Positions 35,725 through 46,825 of a DNA stretch of 64,000 nt are shown in pieces. The stretch's first letter is position 1, and the number at the start of each line of letters is the position of its first letter. The notes beneath the pieces were generated by a model that did not search any database, was not told where the DNA came from, and saw only the letters and a program-made list of their open reading frames with translations. The position numbers were made by a program, and so were the translations under genes. The stretch is from Auricularia sp. M13 (Eukaryota > Basidiomycota > Agaricomycetes > Auriculariales > Auriculariaceae): contig CM073193.1 of assembly GCA_037042915.1 (NCBI GenBank), forward strand, positions 372,001 through 436,000, read 5' to 3'.

Positions 35725-35763
35725 GGGAGCAGCAAACCAGAAAGTAACTCAAGGCCATAACCC
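35725..35763. repeat. Right terminal inverted repeat (imperfect)
   Basis: Its complement starts GGGTTATGGCC and ends TTTCTGGTTTGCTGCTCCC, aligning without gaps to 19370-19408. Confidence 0.6.
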
Positions 35764-35771
35764 AGGATGAT
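35764..35771. repeat. Target-site duplication, right copy (AGGATGAT)
   Basis: Identical to 19362-19369 and lies exactly where the kinase frame is interrupted. Confidence 0.9.
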
Positions 35772-36785
35772 GGCCGGAGCAAATTCGATACATCACGGCA
35801 GCGCTCGGCAAACCGTGAAATGGCACCTGCCCCGTCACGGCCTGAGGTAGATTAATCATGATAATGTAGCAGTATGCATAATACTCACCTCAAGGATCAG
35901 CATGCCAAATGCATATACGTCGCTCTCCCATGATTTCGATGGTATGGAGGCCGTTGAGTCAGACGACCCGAGGAGAAGTTCTGGAGCAGCGAAAGAAACG
36001 GTGTTCATATTTCGGATTGCCGTTATCGTGGGCGCAACCTTTTCCTCTAAGAACGTGCTGAGACCGAAATCCGCTAAGAGAGCCTCGCCGAAATCCGAGA
36101 TCAACACATTTGCCTGTAATATATCAGACGAGCACCTGCATCCATAACGATTGCGTACACATTTAAGATCGCCGTGCGCAAGCCCCTCGACGGTATGGAG
36201 ATAGTTGACCGCCTCAGCAACCTGCAGGATCTACCAGACGGTTCAGTTTCCTCCTCTAGATTTTTGGCGTGGGCAAGACACATACCAGAGTCTCTTTATT
36301 GGTATCTGGGTTATGCTTGAGGTATTCCACGAGGTTGCCGTTCTTCATATAGAGCGACACGATGGCTTGGTGATGTCCGATGTGCGCCGTGCCGAGAAAC
36401 GCCAGGATTAACGGATGGCGCAGAGCCACTTTGCGCGCGGCGCGCAGCTCCCGAATGAGCAGCTAATTTGTGTGCAGCTGTTACGGGACTGAAATTCAGG
36501 AGACGGCGAGCGCACCTCTTCATGAACGCTGTCTAGCACATGGCCGAAGTCTTTGATAGCAACGACCAACGGTTCGTCGCCCTGGATCTGTCCCTTGTAG
36601 ATTCTAGCGGATGCGCCGTGACCGATCGCGTTGAACGCTATGTCGATATCGAACGCTTTGTTGTCAAACGTCTGCGCGCGAATCGTGTACATTCCGGGTC
36701 CTGTTCGAGTCCTGACAGTCGAATACAGCCCGGGTTCGATGGTTCCATGCTCACCGTATCCAGAAACGGGAGGGCGAGCGTACAT
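35772..36785 (-). pseudogene. Protein kinase-WD40 fusion A, 5' fragment (kinase N-lobe and most of C-lobe)
   Basis: By analogy with copies B and C I chose the start at 36785 (MYARPPVSGYG). The kinase motifs are present: IGHGASARIYKG (glycine loop), VVAIKDFG (ATP-binding Lys), an HGD catalytic loop split by an intron, and ISDFGEALLADFGLS with the DFG of the activation segment. FAAPELLLGS and WESDVYAFGMLILE follow. The frame then runs over an intron into AVTGQVPFHG and AAVMYRICSGHHP and stops at the transposon border. The rest of the gene is at 18234-19361. The catalytic loop is HGDLK, not HRDLK, as often in basidiomycete TKL-like kinases. Confidence 0.85.
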
Positions 36786-37906
36786 ACTACCAGTGCTCAA
36801 CGTCGCTGAAAACGGCAGGATGAGGAGTCGAAGGCTTGCGGTAGGTTCGAGGCCAAGTGGCGCCAAACATGTGCCCTCATTGCAACCGCCTGTACAGCAA
36901 CTTCCTTCCTTTCCCGCCATGATAGACGCGCACCTGCACCTGCCGGCGGGCCTCACTACATGTCAGGCCCTGCGGCAGCATTGAACATACATCTTGTTTG
37001 TGCAAGATCGTATCCCGCCCCGGAAGTTACAGAGCATGCCGGGAAGACGGTGACTTGGCGTGGAAAAGACACGGTTCGCGCTTTGAAACACCGCTCCGCA
37101 CCTTCGCCCCGCCCTAATCCGTCGCGTGCTATGAGATACGGCTCACAGTCCCGGAATAGTCGAAATTCTGCGTGCCCAGGCAGTGTCTTGCAGTCAGGGT
37201 GCCTTTCCTGTGCTGTGTGAGGCGGACTGCCGAGGCGGTTGCGTCCACGCCGTCGACGAACCTCAGCAACATCTCCACCCTGGACATGCGCTCAGCTACA
37301 GCAAGTATGTGAACGCCGGGGTCCCGCAGTGAGTAAGCCTGGCTTTTAACGAACCGTTTACTTATAAAAATCACTCCTAGACAATTTCTAGAGTGACGAT
37401 GCGCCGCACATCCCAGAGTCGCGCGAAATGGCGCCGGCCAGCATGGCTACAAATTGCGCACTGGCAGAGAATTTGGGAGAGGCACCCGGCGCTTCTAGTT
37501 CTGTCAGCTCGCAGTCGCGACGGTCTTCGGCGGCTTGCAGCGTAAGAAACAGGCTGGGGCCCTGGGCTGCGACCGCAATGCCCCAGCGCGCCGACACCGT
37601 CATCCGCTCTCCCCAGATCCATGGCCGCCGCAGAGCGCGCTCAGCCGTTCTGTCAAGACCTCCGCTTGACGCGGGTGGGCGGCTTTGACAAGGATACGAC
37701 CCTGGAGATCGCGGCCGCCCGGCCGTCAAACCCGTCCTGCCTGGCTCAGCCGGCGCCCATGGGAGCACCCGACGCAGTCTCTCCAGCTCGTTGTCCGCCT
37801 GCAGCACTCCCAGATGCCCATGGGGCTTATGGTATGCGTTTGGTCTTGATACCAATTGCTTGGTCAACGGCTAACGTACGCAATAGAACTCTGCTTACGC
37901 CGGCTG
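36786..37906. other. Intergenic region up to the tandem-duplication breakpoint
   Basis: No gene is recognised. An open frame on the minus strand at 37388-37867 has biased composition and matches no family I know. The right edge, about 37907, is where similarity to the aminotransferase begins. Confidence 0.4.
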
Positions 37907-38728
37907 AAGACTGTCGCGCCTAGCGCGCGCTTCGGGTGCTACACCTTCTCGCCGCTCTTCGCGGAGCGCTTTGAGCGCCAAGCAGAAACGAGCACGCAAA
38001 ACCCCAACGGCTTCGGCCAAGCACACGTCGCCAAATTGCTGTGCGACACATGGGGCGGCGTGGACGGATACCTGCGCTGGCTGCGCGGTATGTGCTCGCC
38101 TGCATCCCTATCTCGCATCCGCTGACGCGTTCGACGCGCAGGCTTGCGAGCGCAGTACACGATGCGCCGCGACTTTGTTGTGGACTGCTTCGCCGCAGCA
38201 TTTGCGCCGTCCGAGCGCGTCGAGGACGGCGTGACGTGCCTTGTCGGCTCCGCCGGCGGGAAGACGCTATTCGAGTTTGTCTCGCCCGTTGAGGGCATCT
38301 TCATCTGGTCTGTTTTTCTGGTCTCACTCCTCTCGACCTTTTGCTGAAGATACGCAGATCAAGCTGCACCTGCAAAACCACCCGACTGTGGCCGAGTCGC
38401 CGTTATCCGAAGAACAGACAGACGAACTCGAAAGGGCGCTATGGACTGACCTGACCGAGGAAGGGCTGCTCGTAACGTCAGGATGGTACTTCAACGCTGC
38501 GGACCTCAAGCGGGAAGGCCACTTCCGCATCTCGTACAGCTATACAGAGGTTCGTTGAATCTTTACATTTGGAACGGCTATCTTCCTTCGTAAACTCCTC
38601 AAAGGAGACTAGTTGAATCTTGATGTCCACTGGATGGCAATCCTCATCTCATCGCACAGGCGGACGAGATGCGCGAAAGTGTCAGAATATTCGCCCGCGT
38701 GATAAAGCGTTCTTTCCATCTTGAATAG
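37907..38728 (+). pseudogene. Truncated duplicate of the PLP aminotransferase
   Basis: The exons match the 3' half of the gene at 15662-17770 very closely: KTVAPSARFGCYTFSPLFAE (versus KTIAPGARLGWYTCSPLFAE), NPNGFGQAHVAKLLCDTWGG, MRRDFVVDCFAAAFAPSERV, IKLHLQNHPTVAESPLSEEQ and ADEMRESVRIFARVIKRSFH, ending at a TAG after HLE. Everything before the PLP lysine is missing, and in its place lies unrelated sequence, so it cannot encode a working enzyme. It marks the start of the second copy of a tandemly duplicated segment. Confidence 0.88.
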
Positions 38729-40376
38729 ACTCGCTGCAGACTTATATCATGTCTGTATTGATGGACTTCATTGTGCACTGTGCTGCTCAGCGCACGTACA
38801 GCCTGCTCGCGAGCAGTTCAACGAAAAAACACAACCCGAAATGCGCAACTCGGGCGTGAGTCTCAGTCCGACTGATGTCGCCAGGCAGATTCTCATCGAA
38901 GCAAAGAAGGTCCAAACTTCCTGTTACTCACCTTCAGTGGAACGCAATGCAAGATCCGTCGGAGAGCCCAATGTCATTCGTGCGCCAGCGCCAGGTAAGA
39001 TCGGAGCCACAAGCGAACTCATCAGTTATTGGCTTTCAGGGTCGCAAAGAGACAATGACCTTGCGCAGCGTGTAGCAGCGGGCGACGGGTCATGGCATAG
39101 CTGCTGCAGGCCAGGATCGTAGGGTTCCCCGTACTAGCATTCCCGATAGCCCATCTCACAACGCAGAGCCAGCTATCACTGCGGAGTCTCCATTGAGAAA
39201 GGCGTCGCCCAGAGTCAGCATGGCTGTGAGCTCTGACAGTGACAGTGTGCCCCAAAAACTTAACACAGCAAGACAACCCCAAATCACGAGTTCGCCAGAT
39301 TGCGATGTTACTGCAAGGACGCCGTCAGACTTTGTCGCTGTAGCGCGAGGAGACGACGGAGGATGTGGGAAGTCAGACACGCGCATTTTCCGTTGTAGCC
39401 GTCCATTAAAAAGCCAGAGGTCAGCGGAGACGGCATAACGTGACTTGTGCCCGACCGCTACGCGAGCCAGTCTTACGTAACGGTCGGACGCAAGTCGCGG
39501 TGTCCCGCGGGCAGCCTATCCAGAACGCTCAGGCCTGTAGCCCGACAGTGGCCACCGCAAAGACGAGCTACCGCAGGACAAGGGTCTTCAGTATGCCAGG
39601 CGAGGAGACGCGCACAGACTACAGGGTGCACCGCAAAGGCTGGCAGGAGGTAGAGCACCGGAAAACGTCAATGCGTCGCCGCGAAGGAGGGGAAACCGGG
39701 ACAAGAGGCGTCGCGTGGAGCAACGTCCCGCGTCACCTTATATGTGCTTGGAAAATCACATGCCACCCCACAGTGAAGGTACCCGATCTGGAGGGCGAGG
39801 ATGCTCTTCACATCGAGAACTGCGAGTCGTGCGACGTCCCCTTCGCTCGGTATGTGCGTACAATGACGTAGTTTGAGGGACGCGATGACATTTCGCTATT
39901 CATAACTGGGAGCGCGTCGACCCCATCGGAGAGCGAGGCATCCAAGGCACGATTTGGGAACGTGCGCGCGTGGCGGAGTTTCAAAGCGCGTGCTCTTCAC
40001 CATTTGCTGACGGCGCGTCCACGTACAGCTGCCGGGGGCCGTGGGAAAAGCCCTACACTACAGCTGACGTTTGATCCAGACAGTGGCCTCAGTGACCATG
40101 GTGGCAGCGGCCTGTCTATCATGGCGAATTCGAGAGACGGGGCAAAGCCTGCATATGAAGAGGCTCATGTAAATGTCGCGGTGCCATGACAGGCCCTGGG
40201 TGGTGGAACAACCTGTCGAGTCTTGCGGATTTGCAGAATCATGCAGATGTGCGTATCAGCCAGAGGTGTAACACGATGAGATTTCGAGAACAACAGGCAA
40301 AGCATTCAGTAATGTTGTGCTACACGTTCGACATTCAGGCGATACCGAGGACAAGAAAGCATGGCGCACTGGAATC
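38729..40376. other. Spacer between aminotransferase remnant and SAP18
   Basis: The part up to about 39060 is the duplicated spacer. A 143-codon open frame at 39440-39871 (+) has no recognisable family. At 39965-39985 the sequence GTGGCGGAGTTTCAAAGCG recurs at about 56617-56635, suggesting an old dispersed repeat. Confidence 0.4.
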
Positions 40377-41388
40377 TTAATCGTATCTGGGGTTCCTGCG
40401 CCTCGGGGGCGACCGCGAGCGACTGCGCGAGACGCTCCTGGGCGGCGGCGACCGACGTCGATCGAGGTCGCGGTTGCGGTCGATGGGCGGCCGCCCTCCG
40501 CGGTCCCGGTCCCTATCAAAGCCTCCCCGTCCGCGCCCACCGGGCGGCCCACCACGACGCGGCGGGCTCGGCCGGCGCGGAGGCGGTCTCGGAGGCGGCG
40601 AGAGCGGACGACGGTCGCGGTGTGGCGGAGCGTCGCGCCTGTCCCTCACGGCGTCTCTGCCCGCAGCAGGCGGAGCGCCCCCACGCCAGTGACCGCTGCC
40701 GCCGCGCGCCGGCGGAGGCAGCGGCGCCGACGCCTGTCCCCATTTCGCTGCCGGCGCGCCGCCATTTGCGGCCGCGCTGGCCGGCGCCGTCTCGCGCGGC
40801 TTAGGGAGGTGCAACGCGACGGCGAGCAGGTCTCCAGGGTAGAATTTGAGCTCTTCCAACGTGCGCTCTGAGCCAAGCGGGTGCTCGCGGCCGAACGGCG
40901 GGGCCTCGGGATCGACGGCCTCGGTGCTGAGGGCGATGTCGCGCGCAGAGACACTGCCGAGCTCCTTCGATGCGTATGCCAGAGGACCGCCGCCCACGCG
41001 GTCCAGGAAGAGCGCGCGGAACGTGAAGCGAGCGCCAGGTATGCGGAATTCCGCCGTTTGCGGGATTGTGAGCCGCAAAGCGTGCACCAGCTCGCGCAGC
41101 GTCGCATCGCGCCTGGGAAACGCGTTATCAACACCGAATTATAACCAGGCTTAGAGTTTAAAGCAGTTATAATCTTACCAGGTAAAGATTTGGCGTTCGT
41201 CGGTCGTAGGTAGCTGGCCATCGTCGAACAGTTGGATGCGGTGAAATCCGCCAATTTTAACAAACGCCCGTACGAGGAACGGCGCAGTCTGCAATGCCTT
41301 GAGCACCAGATATGCATATATTCATGGGCGGGCGCACCTTTTCGCGCTCGACCACGGGTATGCTGCTGCTGGTCGGCGCGTCGTCCAT
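40377..41388 (-). CDS. sap18: SAP18 (Sin3/ASAP complex subunit) with Arg/Ser-rich tail
   Basis: SAP18 is a small ubiquitin-like-fold protein of the Sin3 histone-deacetylase and ASAP splicing complexes. Three exons: MDDAPTSSSIPVVEREK (start 41388), then TAPFLVRAFVKIGGFHRIQL to DERQIFTW, then RDATLRELVHALRLTIPQ to LEELKFYPGDLLAVALHL. The order 'fllR.F...g.hh ... iytW.DaTLrEL ... TLeelkf..GD.L.vAi' is the SAP18 pattern. The last 120 residues are Gly/Pro/Arg-rich and end with an RSRSRSPPRR RS tail, longer than in animals, supporting a splicing link. All splice phases join. The gene lies between the two parts of the duplicated unit and has no counterpart in the first copy. Confidence 0.92.
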
Positions 41389-41731
41389 GGTTCAAACAAA
41401 GAATCGGAGTTGCAAAAAGTGTTGTTCGACCGCAAATTTCGCGACAAGTCATTGAATGAATTCGCTCATTTATTTCATGCGCTGACTATCGTCCCGAGCT
41501 AGATCAAGGGTCTCATAGACTTTTCTGCAGAATTTATACAGACAATCAAGTGTAGCATGATGGAGTGCCCACGCGGTAGTTCGATAAGCACTTTCTTCAA
41601 GCTCTACGTACTGCTACATGCAGGTCATCGGTCGTGTATCGCGCCTCGTAATGCATGATTGTCTATAAATATTGGTGAGATGTGTCAGCTGCTGGCGCTG
41701 CGAGTAGGACGATGGTACTTACGAGATGTAA

Positions 41732-43891
41732 TCATTCGAACAGCTCCCAGATACGCGCAGTTCCGTCTTTAGAGCCGGACACCAGGCTCTTCCCATCGGG
41801 TGAGAAGGCAACTGAGAACACAATGTCTCTGTGTCCTGTCAAAGGATCTCCAACAGGCGCCCCGGTCTCCGCATCCCATATTCGAATTGTGTTATCCCGT
41901 GACCCAGATGCAATGTATTTGCCCGATGGCGAGACAGCGACAGAGCTGACCGCTTGCGAATGACCTCGCATGGTGTGCACAAGCTGAAGGGTAGTGGCGT
42001 CCCACAAGCGGACTGTGCAGTCGAAGGACCCAGAGATGATCAATATGCCATTAGGGAGATAGCAGACCGAGGTCACAGAATCGGAATGCCCTTTCAAGGT
42101 TGCCAACTGTTCGGTCGACCAGGTATTCCATATACAAATTGTTTTGTCGTGCGATGCGGACACAATATGGGTGCCATCAGGGGAGAATGCAACAGAAAGC
42201 ACCCACTCTGTGTGCCCCCGCAGTGGATCTCCGATTGCTTGTCCTGTCGAAGCATCCCAGAGGCGAATGGTGCAATCAGAAGACCCCGAGACAATGTGAG
42301 TGCCGTCCTGGGAATAGGCAATGCACCTGATAGTGTAGGTGTGGCCCTTCAAAGGCCGGCCAATGGGGTCACCTGAGAGTGCATCCCAACGCTGAATAGT
42401 GTTGTCTCTGGCGGACGAAGCGATCTGGATGCCGTTGGAGGACACGGCAACGTGATAGTAGGGAGGATCTTGTTCAATCAGTAGAGACCGGCCGGACGTG
42501 ATGTCCAGTATCTCAATTGCCTTATTCGAACATGAGACGACGCGTCTCCCGCAGGGCATATATGCGACAGTCCGCACTCTTCCGCGACCGGAGAGACAGA
42601 TTTCCCGCTCTTAGCCTGTTATCAGCAAGCTAGCCATCAAATACTGCACGACACTCACTTGGGAGAAGATGAGATGCCTGCATAACCTTAAGAGTCCACA
42701 GAAGAGGCTGATGCACGATCGACTCACACTGAGACGTTGCAGGACATGATGCATAGGAGGCCTTTCATTGGGGTTGAAATTCCAGCAAGAGCGGCAGGCG
42801 TCCCACCACGTGGAGCTGATAGCAACAAATCCGTTCGAGCTGGGCCGTGAAGGAGGTCGGCCAGTCTGAATACGACGTATCATGGCCAAGCTATTCAAGC
42901 CTGAAAATGGCATTCTACCCGTCACGGCCTGACTCTCGTCAATTGAGATCATCTAGTAGAACGCAGACGACTGACCTCGAGAATGAGCATGCCAAAAGCA
43001 TACACGTCGCTCTCCCGTGATTTCGATGGTACGGGAGCCTCGTCGTCGTCGTCAGATAAACCCAGGAGCTCAGGAGCCGCAAAGGGAAGTGTATTCATTG
43101 AGCGGATTGCCGTCATAGTGCGCGTAAAAGTCTCCTCTAAGAATGTGCTGAGACCGAAGTCTGCTAAGAGAGCGTCGCCGAAATCTGAGATCAGAACGTT
43201 TGCCTATAATACTGATATATCAGGCTTGCACGTGCGAAAAGTGGAATTTGACTGCGTACACATTTCAGGTCGCCGTGAGCAAGTCCCTTAGAGGTATGAA
43301 GGTAGTCCACGCCTTCGGCAACCTGCAGGATCTAAGTACACGCAGTGAGATTCGTTATTCGTATTGAGTGCATGTGCTCCATACCAACTTCTCCTTGTTA
43401 GCGCGAGGTTTGGTCTTTAGGTATTCCTGCAGGTTGCCATTCTTCATGTAGAGCGACACGATAGCTTTGTGCTGTCCGATGTACGCCGTTCCGAGGAAAG
43501 GCACTATGTGACGATGACACAGTGCAACTGCGCGCGCGGCCCGCAGCTCGCGAACAAGCAGCTGTTTGTCCCGCGGCTGTCAGAATGTCTCTGAAAGTAA
43601 AGATAGCGGTACTCACCTGTTCTTGATATGGACCGATCATATGCCCGAATACCTTGACTGCCACCACCATCGATTCGCCTCGAATCTGTCCTTTGAAGAT
43701 TTTGGCGGTAGCGCCGTGTCCAATCCCGCCAGGCGCCATATCGATGGTGAATGGATTCCCTTCGAATGTCGACCCAAGCACCGCCTGCTTGTGTAGTCCA
43801 TACCCTGTCTTGGTAGTTAACTACAGCAAAAGCTTCACTAGGTTCTCAGCTTACCAGCTCCAAAAGCGGCGCTTGAAGCGTATATATCCAT
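41732..43891 (-). CDS. Protein kinase-WD40 fusion B
   Basis: The start at 43891 gives MDIYASSAAFGA joined to GYGLHKQAVLGSTFEGN. The kinase part follows: IGHGATAKIFKG, VVAVKVFG (Lys), VAEGVDYLHTSKGLAHGDLK (HGD catalytic loop), ISDFGDALLADFGLS, FAAPELLGLS, WWDACRSCWNFNPNERPP. Two small linker exons lead to the WD40 part (AYMPCGRRVVSCSNKAIEIL, then about six to seven GH...WD units, ending RIWELFE at 41732). Exons join and no stop interrupts them, so it is likely functional. The WD40 half is very close to that of copy A. A role in signalling or non-self recognition is a guess from the architecture. Confidence 0.85.
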
Positions 43892-44238
43892 GGTCGACGT
43901 CGTACTCGTAAGGTAGAACGAGAAAATGAGGGCGTGTGGTGCGTGAGGCAGTTACCAAACAACCGGTTGGCACCATTGGTCCCATTCGTTTCCCGCCCTG
44001 GCAGCGATAGCCGCCCAGCTGCCTCCACGCGACCAGTACGGATTACATGGGCTGATATGGCTAGCATTTAGTATTTCCGGGCGGCTAAAGTTGCACTGCG
44101 CGGCGACAAGACATTAAATCTAGAGAGCAGTTCGCGCTTTGGGACTCCAGCAGACAGACCTACATGATGCTAGAGAAAAAAAGGCCATTATGAAGACGGT
44201 AGAGTTCGAGCAACCGCATGAGACCAATAGCCTAGGTG
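43892..44238. other. Intergenic region
   Basis: Probable promoter region of kinase B and 3' flank of the DPBB gene. No gene seen. Confidence 0.4.
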
Positions 44239-45133
44239 TCATCGATTCGTAGAATTGACATGAGGATCGTCGTACGCAGGCGGCGCGCCGCCCCTCAGGC
44301 TCGCAATCACACCCTGCACGGAGAAACCCGCGCGACGCATCGCAGCGTGCAGCTGCACGACTTCCTCCCGCGAATGATTACTCCGGCTCTCACTCCGCTC
44401 TATCTGCGCGGTAGGCGGGGGAGGTTCGGGTTTATCTGCTGGAGGTGTTGGAGGTTTTGTGTGCATGCCGAAGGGGGTGGGGTCGAACGTGTCGTCCGCA
44501 TGCCTTCGTCTGTGGCGGCGGCGGCGGAGGAAGAAAAGGAGAAACGCAAGTAGAGCTACGACGGCCACCGCAGCTACCGCTATGCCTGCGATTGCACCTG
44601 GGGCGAGTGCGGGCGGTTGACTATCTACGCTCACGAGATCATTGTCAGCGGGGCGCGTCTGTCAGGCATTTGGTGCGCACCTGTCTCAGTCACTGGAGAA
44701 GTAGGCTCTGGTGGCGTGCTAGCGGTCAGACTTGCTGTTTCGGAGACGCTCTCAGTCAGATTCGTGTCCAGGATCGTCCAGGAGATCTGAATGGCTCCGT
44801 CGCTCGGGTCGACGCCAAGCTCGTCAAACGCAGGCTTGGAAATCTGGATGCTATCCTGTTCACAGGATAGACACCTGTGTATTGTGATCAAACCACTGAG
44901 AGCGAGCAGAGTCGGTCGGCGCACTGGTCTACGATAGGGGCGTCGACCGTCTTGTCTTCGTCTACATTGACAGTAAAAGTCACATTCAGCGACGCAAAAA
45001 GGCGATCCGAGGTGGTAATTACATTGAACGCGTAGCGTCTTGTAGCACACGGGGCTGCACAATCCGATTCGTCAGCGCCTATGGCTCAGACGACGCGCGC
45101 ATTGAAGGCGTACCCGGAGAAGTACATGCGGTT
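44239..45133 (-). CDS. DPBB (RlpA/expansin-like) protein with membrane span, paralogue 2
   Basis: The readable exon gives CEQDSIQISKPAFDELGVDP and GAIQISWTILDTN, the second half of a double-psi beta-barrel. After a Thr/Ser stalk it splices (ACAG then ATAGTC) to SQPPALAPGAIAGIAVAAVAV, a membrane helix followed by RRRRHRRRH. The cytoplasmic tail ends VVQLHAAMRRAGFSVQGVIA, SLRGGAPPAYDDP. Upstream the frame VTFTVNVDEDKTVDAPIVDQ fits the first strands, but I could not find a clean splice from there to CEQDSI, so the 5' part is unsure or damaged. The gene converges with a similar gene at 45.8-46.7 kb. Confidence 0.55.
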
Positions 45134-45848
45134 CGACACCGATGCTGCCTTATCGGTCGAGACCTACTTGCCTCACTCTTTAGCACTAGCAGCAGCGTAG
45201 CCTCTAGGAGAATTTGCGTACATCGACGTTCGGACCTGAGCACGTTCGCGCGTTGCCCAGGTCGCCGCTGGGCCCGGTGTACAGCGCAGCCTGCCAGTAT
45301 GCGCGCGTCAGAACTGAGAGGTCAAGGACGACCTATGGGGTGCTCACCTGGCCACTTCCTGAAAGTGACATCCCAGAGGCAAGAGCGCGCGAGGCTGCAC
45401 GCGGCCGCGGCTCTGTCCAACCTCAGACAGCCTGGACATGTTGGTATGCAGCCATCTTGATCCGCACGTCTTACACGGCCATCCCTGACCGGTCTCCACG
45501 TAAAACACACATGCCCCGCCCGCTACGCTCTTGCCGCCCTTCAAGCAGCAGCCATGGCCGCTGAGGGCTACGTGCGCGCACCGTTTCCGCCCTTCGATCG
45601 ACATTGACAGCAGCGCAGGCGATATTGTCCTTGACGCTCTCGGGACCGAGTCGCTGCTCGGGCATTGTCGTGCGCGCGCTGTTCATGTCTGGCGCCTCAC
45701 TCTGACGTCGAGCACAAGGATGGCGGTCAGAGCGTAGCAGCGGTTTCGGACGCCATTTTCACGGCACAGAACGTCTGCTTCAAACAGATGCGCGTAACCC
45801 GTCCGCGCGCCCAGTCATCCGCACGCGCTGCAGGCTGACATCGCGCAG

Positions 45849-46656
45849 ATGACTCCAAGACGATCGAAGCCTCAATTGTCACCAGGTGCGGTCACATATT
45901 ACGCTGCACTGGCTTGCGGCCTAATCTTCGATGCGTGCTGCAGTTGCCCCGGGTGCGCTGACACGGGAATCCTACTCTCCCCTGGGGCATGGAGGCTGCT
46001 CGAGGACGTCTCCATCCGGCGGATGAACGTTACCTGGGAGATCTTGGAAACTAGCACGAGCAGTTCGACGACTACTGCGAGCAGAACAACGGCGACCACA
46101 GCAGAGATTACGACCGCCGCGCCGCCACCGCAACAGGAGCAAGGTGCGTCGGCGGCGCATCTGCACCTGGTCTAGTCTGACTAAGGTTGACATAGTGGAA
46201 CGCTCAGCGAGCACGCCCAAGGCATCGGTGCTTGTGCCTGCAATCCTGCTCCCCATCCTCGGCGTCCTCGCAGCTCTCATCCTATTCGTCGTCTTCCGCC
46301 GTCGCAGACAACGCAGGAAAGATTGGCCGACAGCCTTCTCGATATACCACCAGCCGGAAGCCACACCGAAGCCGAGCATGACAGTGAGGGACGACGGCAA
46401 GGTCGTCCTGTCCAACGAGTCCGCACCATCTGCGCCCACGCTCGTGCCAGCGCGGGACGCCAAGCTTGGACGTGTGAAAGAACCTGCGAGTCCACCCTCG
46501 TCGTCGAGTAGGACAGCTGCAGACGAGCCCGATGAGGAAGTCAACGCGCTGCATCGCGCCATGCATAGTGCCGGGTTGAACGTCCAGGCCGTCCTTGCGA
46601 CCTTGCGCGGGAACGGGGCGGCGGGCGACACGCGCTTGCCTGCGTATGATCCATAG
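45849..46656 (+). CDS. DPBB (RlpA/expansin-like) protein with membrane span, paralogue 3
   Basis: One exon gives DDSKTIEASIVT, and an intron (GTGCGG to CTGCAG) leads to SCPGCADTGILLSPGAWRLL and NVTWEILETS, the end of the barrel. A Thr-rich stalk and a short intron follow, then ASVLVPAILLPILGVLAALI (membrane helix) with RRRRQRRK. The tail ends EVNALHRAMHSAGLNVQAVL, ATLRGNGAAGDTRLPAYDP at 46656. The tail motif closely parallels that of the gene at 44.2 kb. The 5' exons were not resolved, so the start given is only the first supported exon. Confidence 0.55.
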
Positions 46657-46825
46657 GCCAGTGAGATGCTCATGTGAGGATACTGCGTCGCCATCGAATA
46701 ACGCAGTTGTTCCCTGCAAACGCGTTCCCAGTTGGCACGAGATTTGTAATTATGTTTCGAGTGTACTATCCGGTTGATCGAGATTCATTGGGCTGGTAAA
46801 GACAGGATACTGTACAGCTGTTACT

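Larger units (their letters stand above)
19370..35763. mobile_element. 16.4 kb KDZ-like DNA transposon with six or more genes, including a TET/JBP-like gene
   Basis: The limits are set by the 8-bp direct repeat and by the split kinase gene. The outermost 39 bases of both ends align without gaps as weak inverted repeats; the best block is TGGTTTGCT(A/G)CTCCC at 31-39 bases from each end's start region. Internal to these, CTCCCA motifs cluster at the left end and their complement TGGGAG at the right. KDZ (Kyakuja-Dileera-Zisupton) transposons are known to make 8-bp duplications, and fungal members are known to associate with TET/JBP dioxygenase genes; both are seen here. Gene content in order: unknown large protein (-), TET/JBP-like (+), unknown (-), unknown (+), KDZ transposase (+), unknown (+). 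Several frames carry single-base frameshifts. Confidence 0.85.

Noticed and set aside
19370-35763. Interpretation as a retrotransposon or Helitron
   Set aside because: No reverse transcriptase, long terminal repeats or Rep/helicase motifs; an 8-bp duplication and inverted ends fit a DNA transposon.
37388-37867. A 159-codon minus-strand frame as a gene
   Set aside because: Biased composition and no recognised motif or splice structure; left as intergenic.
46282-46719. Minus-strand frames opposite the DPBB paralogue 3
   Set aside because: The plus-strand frame has a membrane helix and a tail shared with a paralogue; the opposite frames do not.
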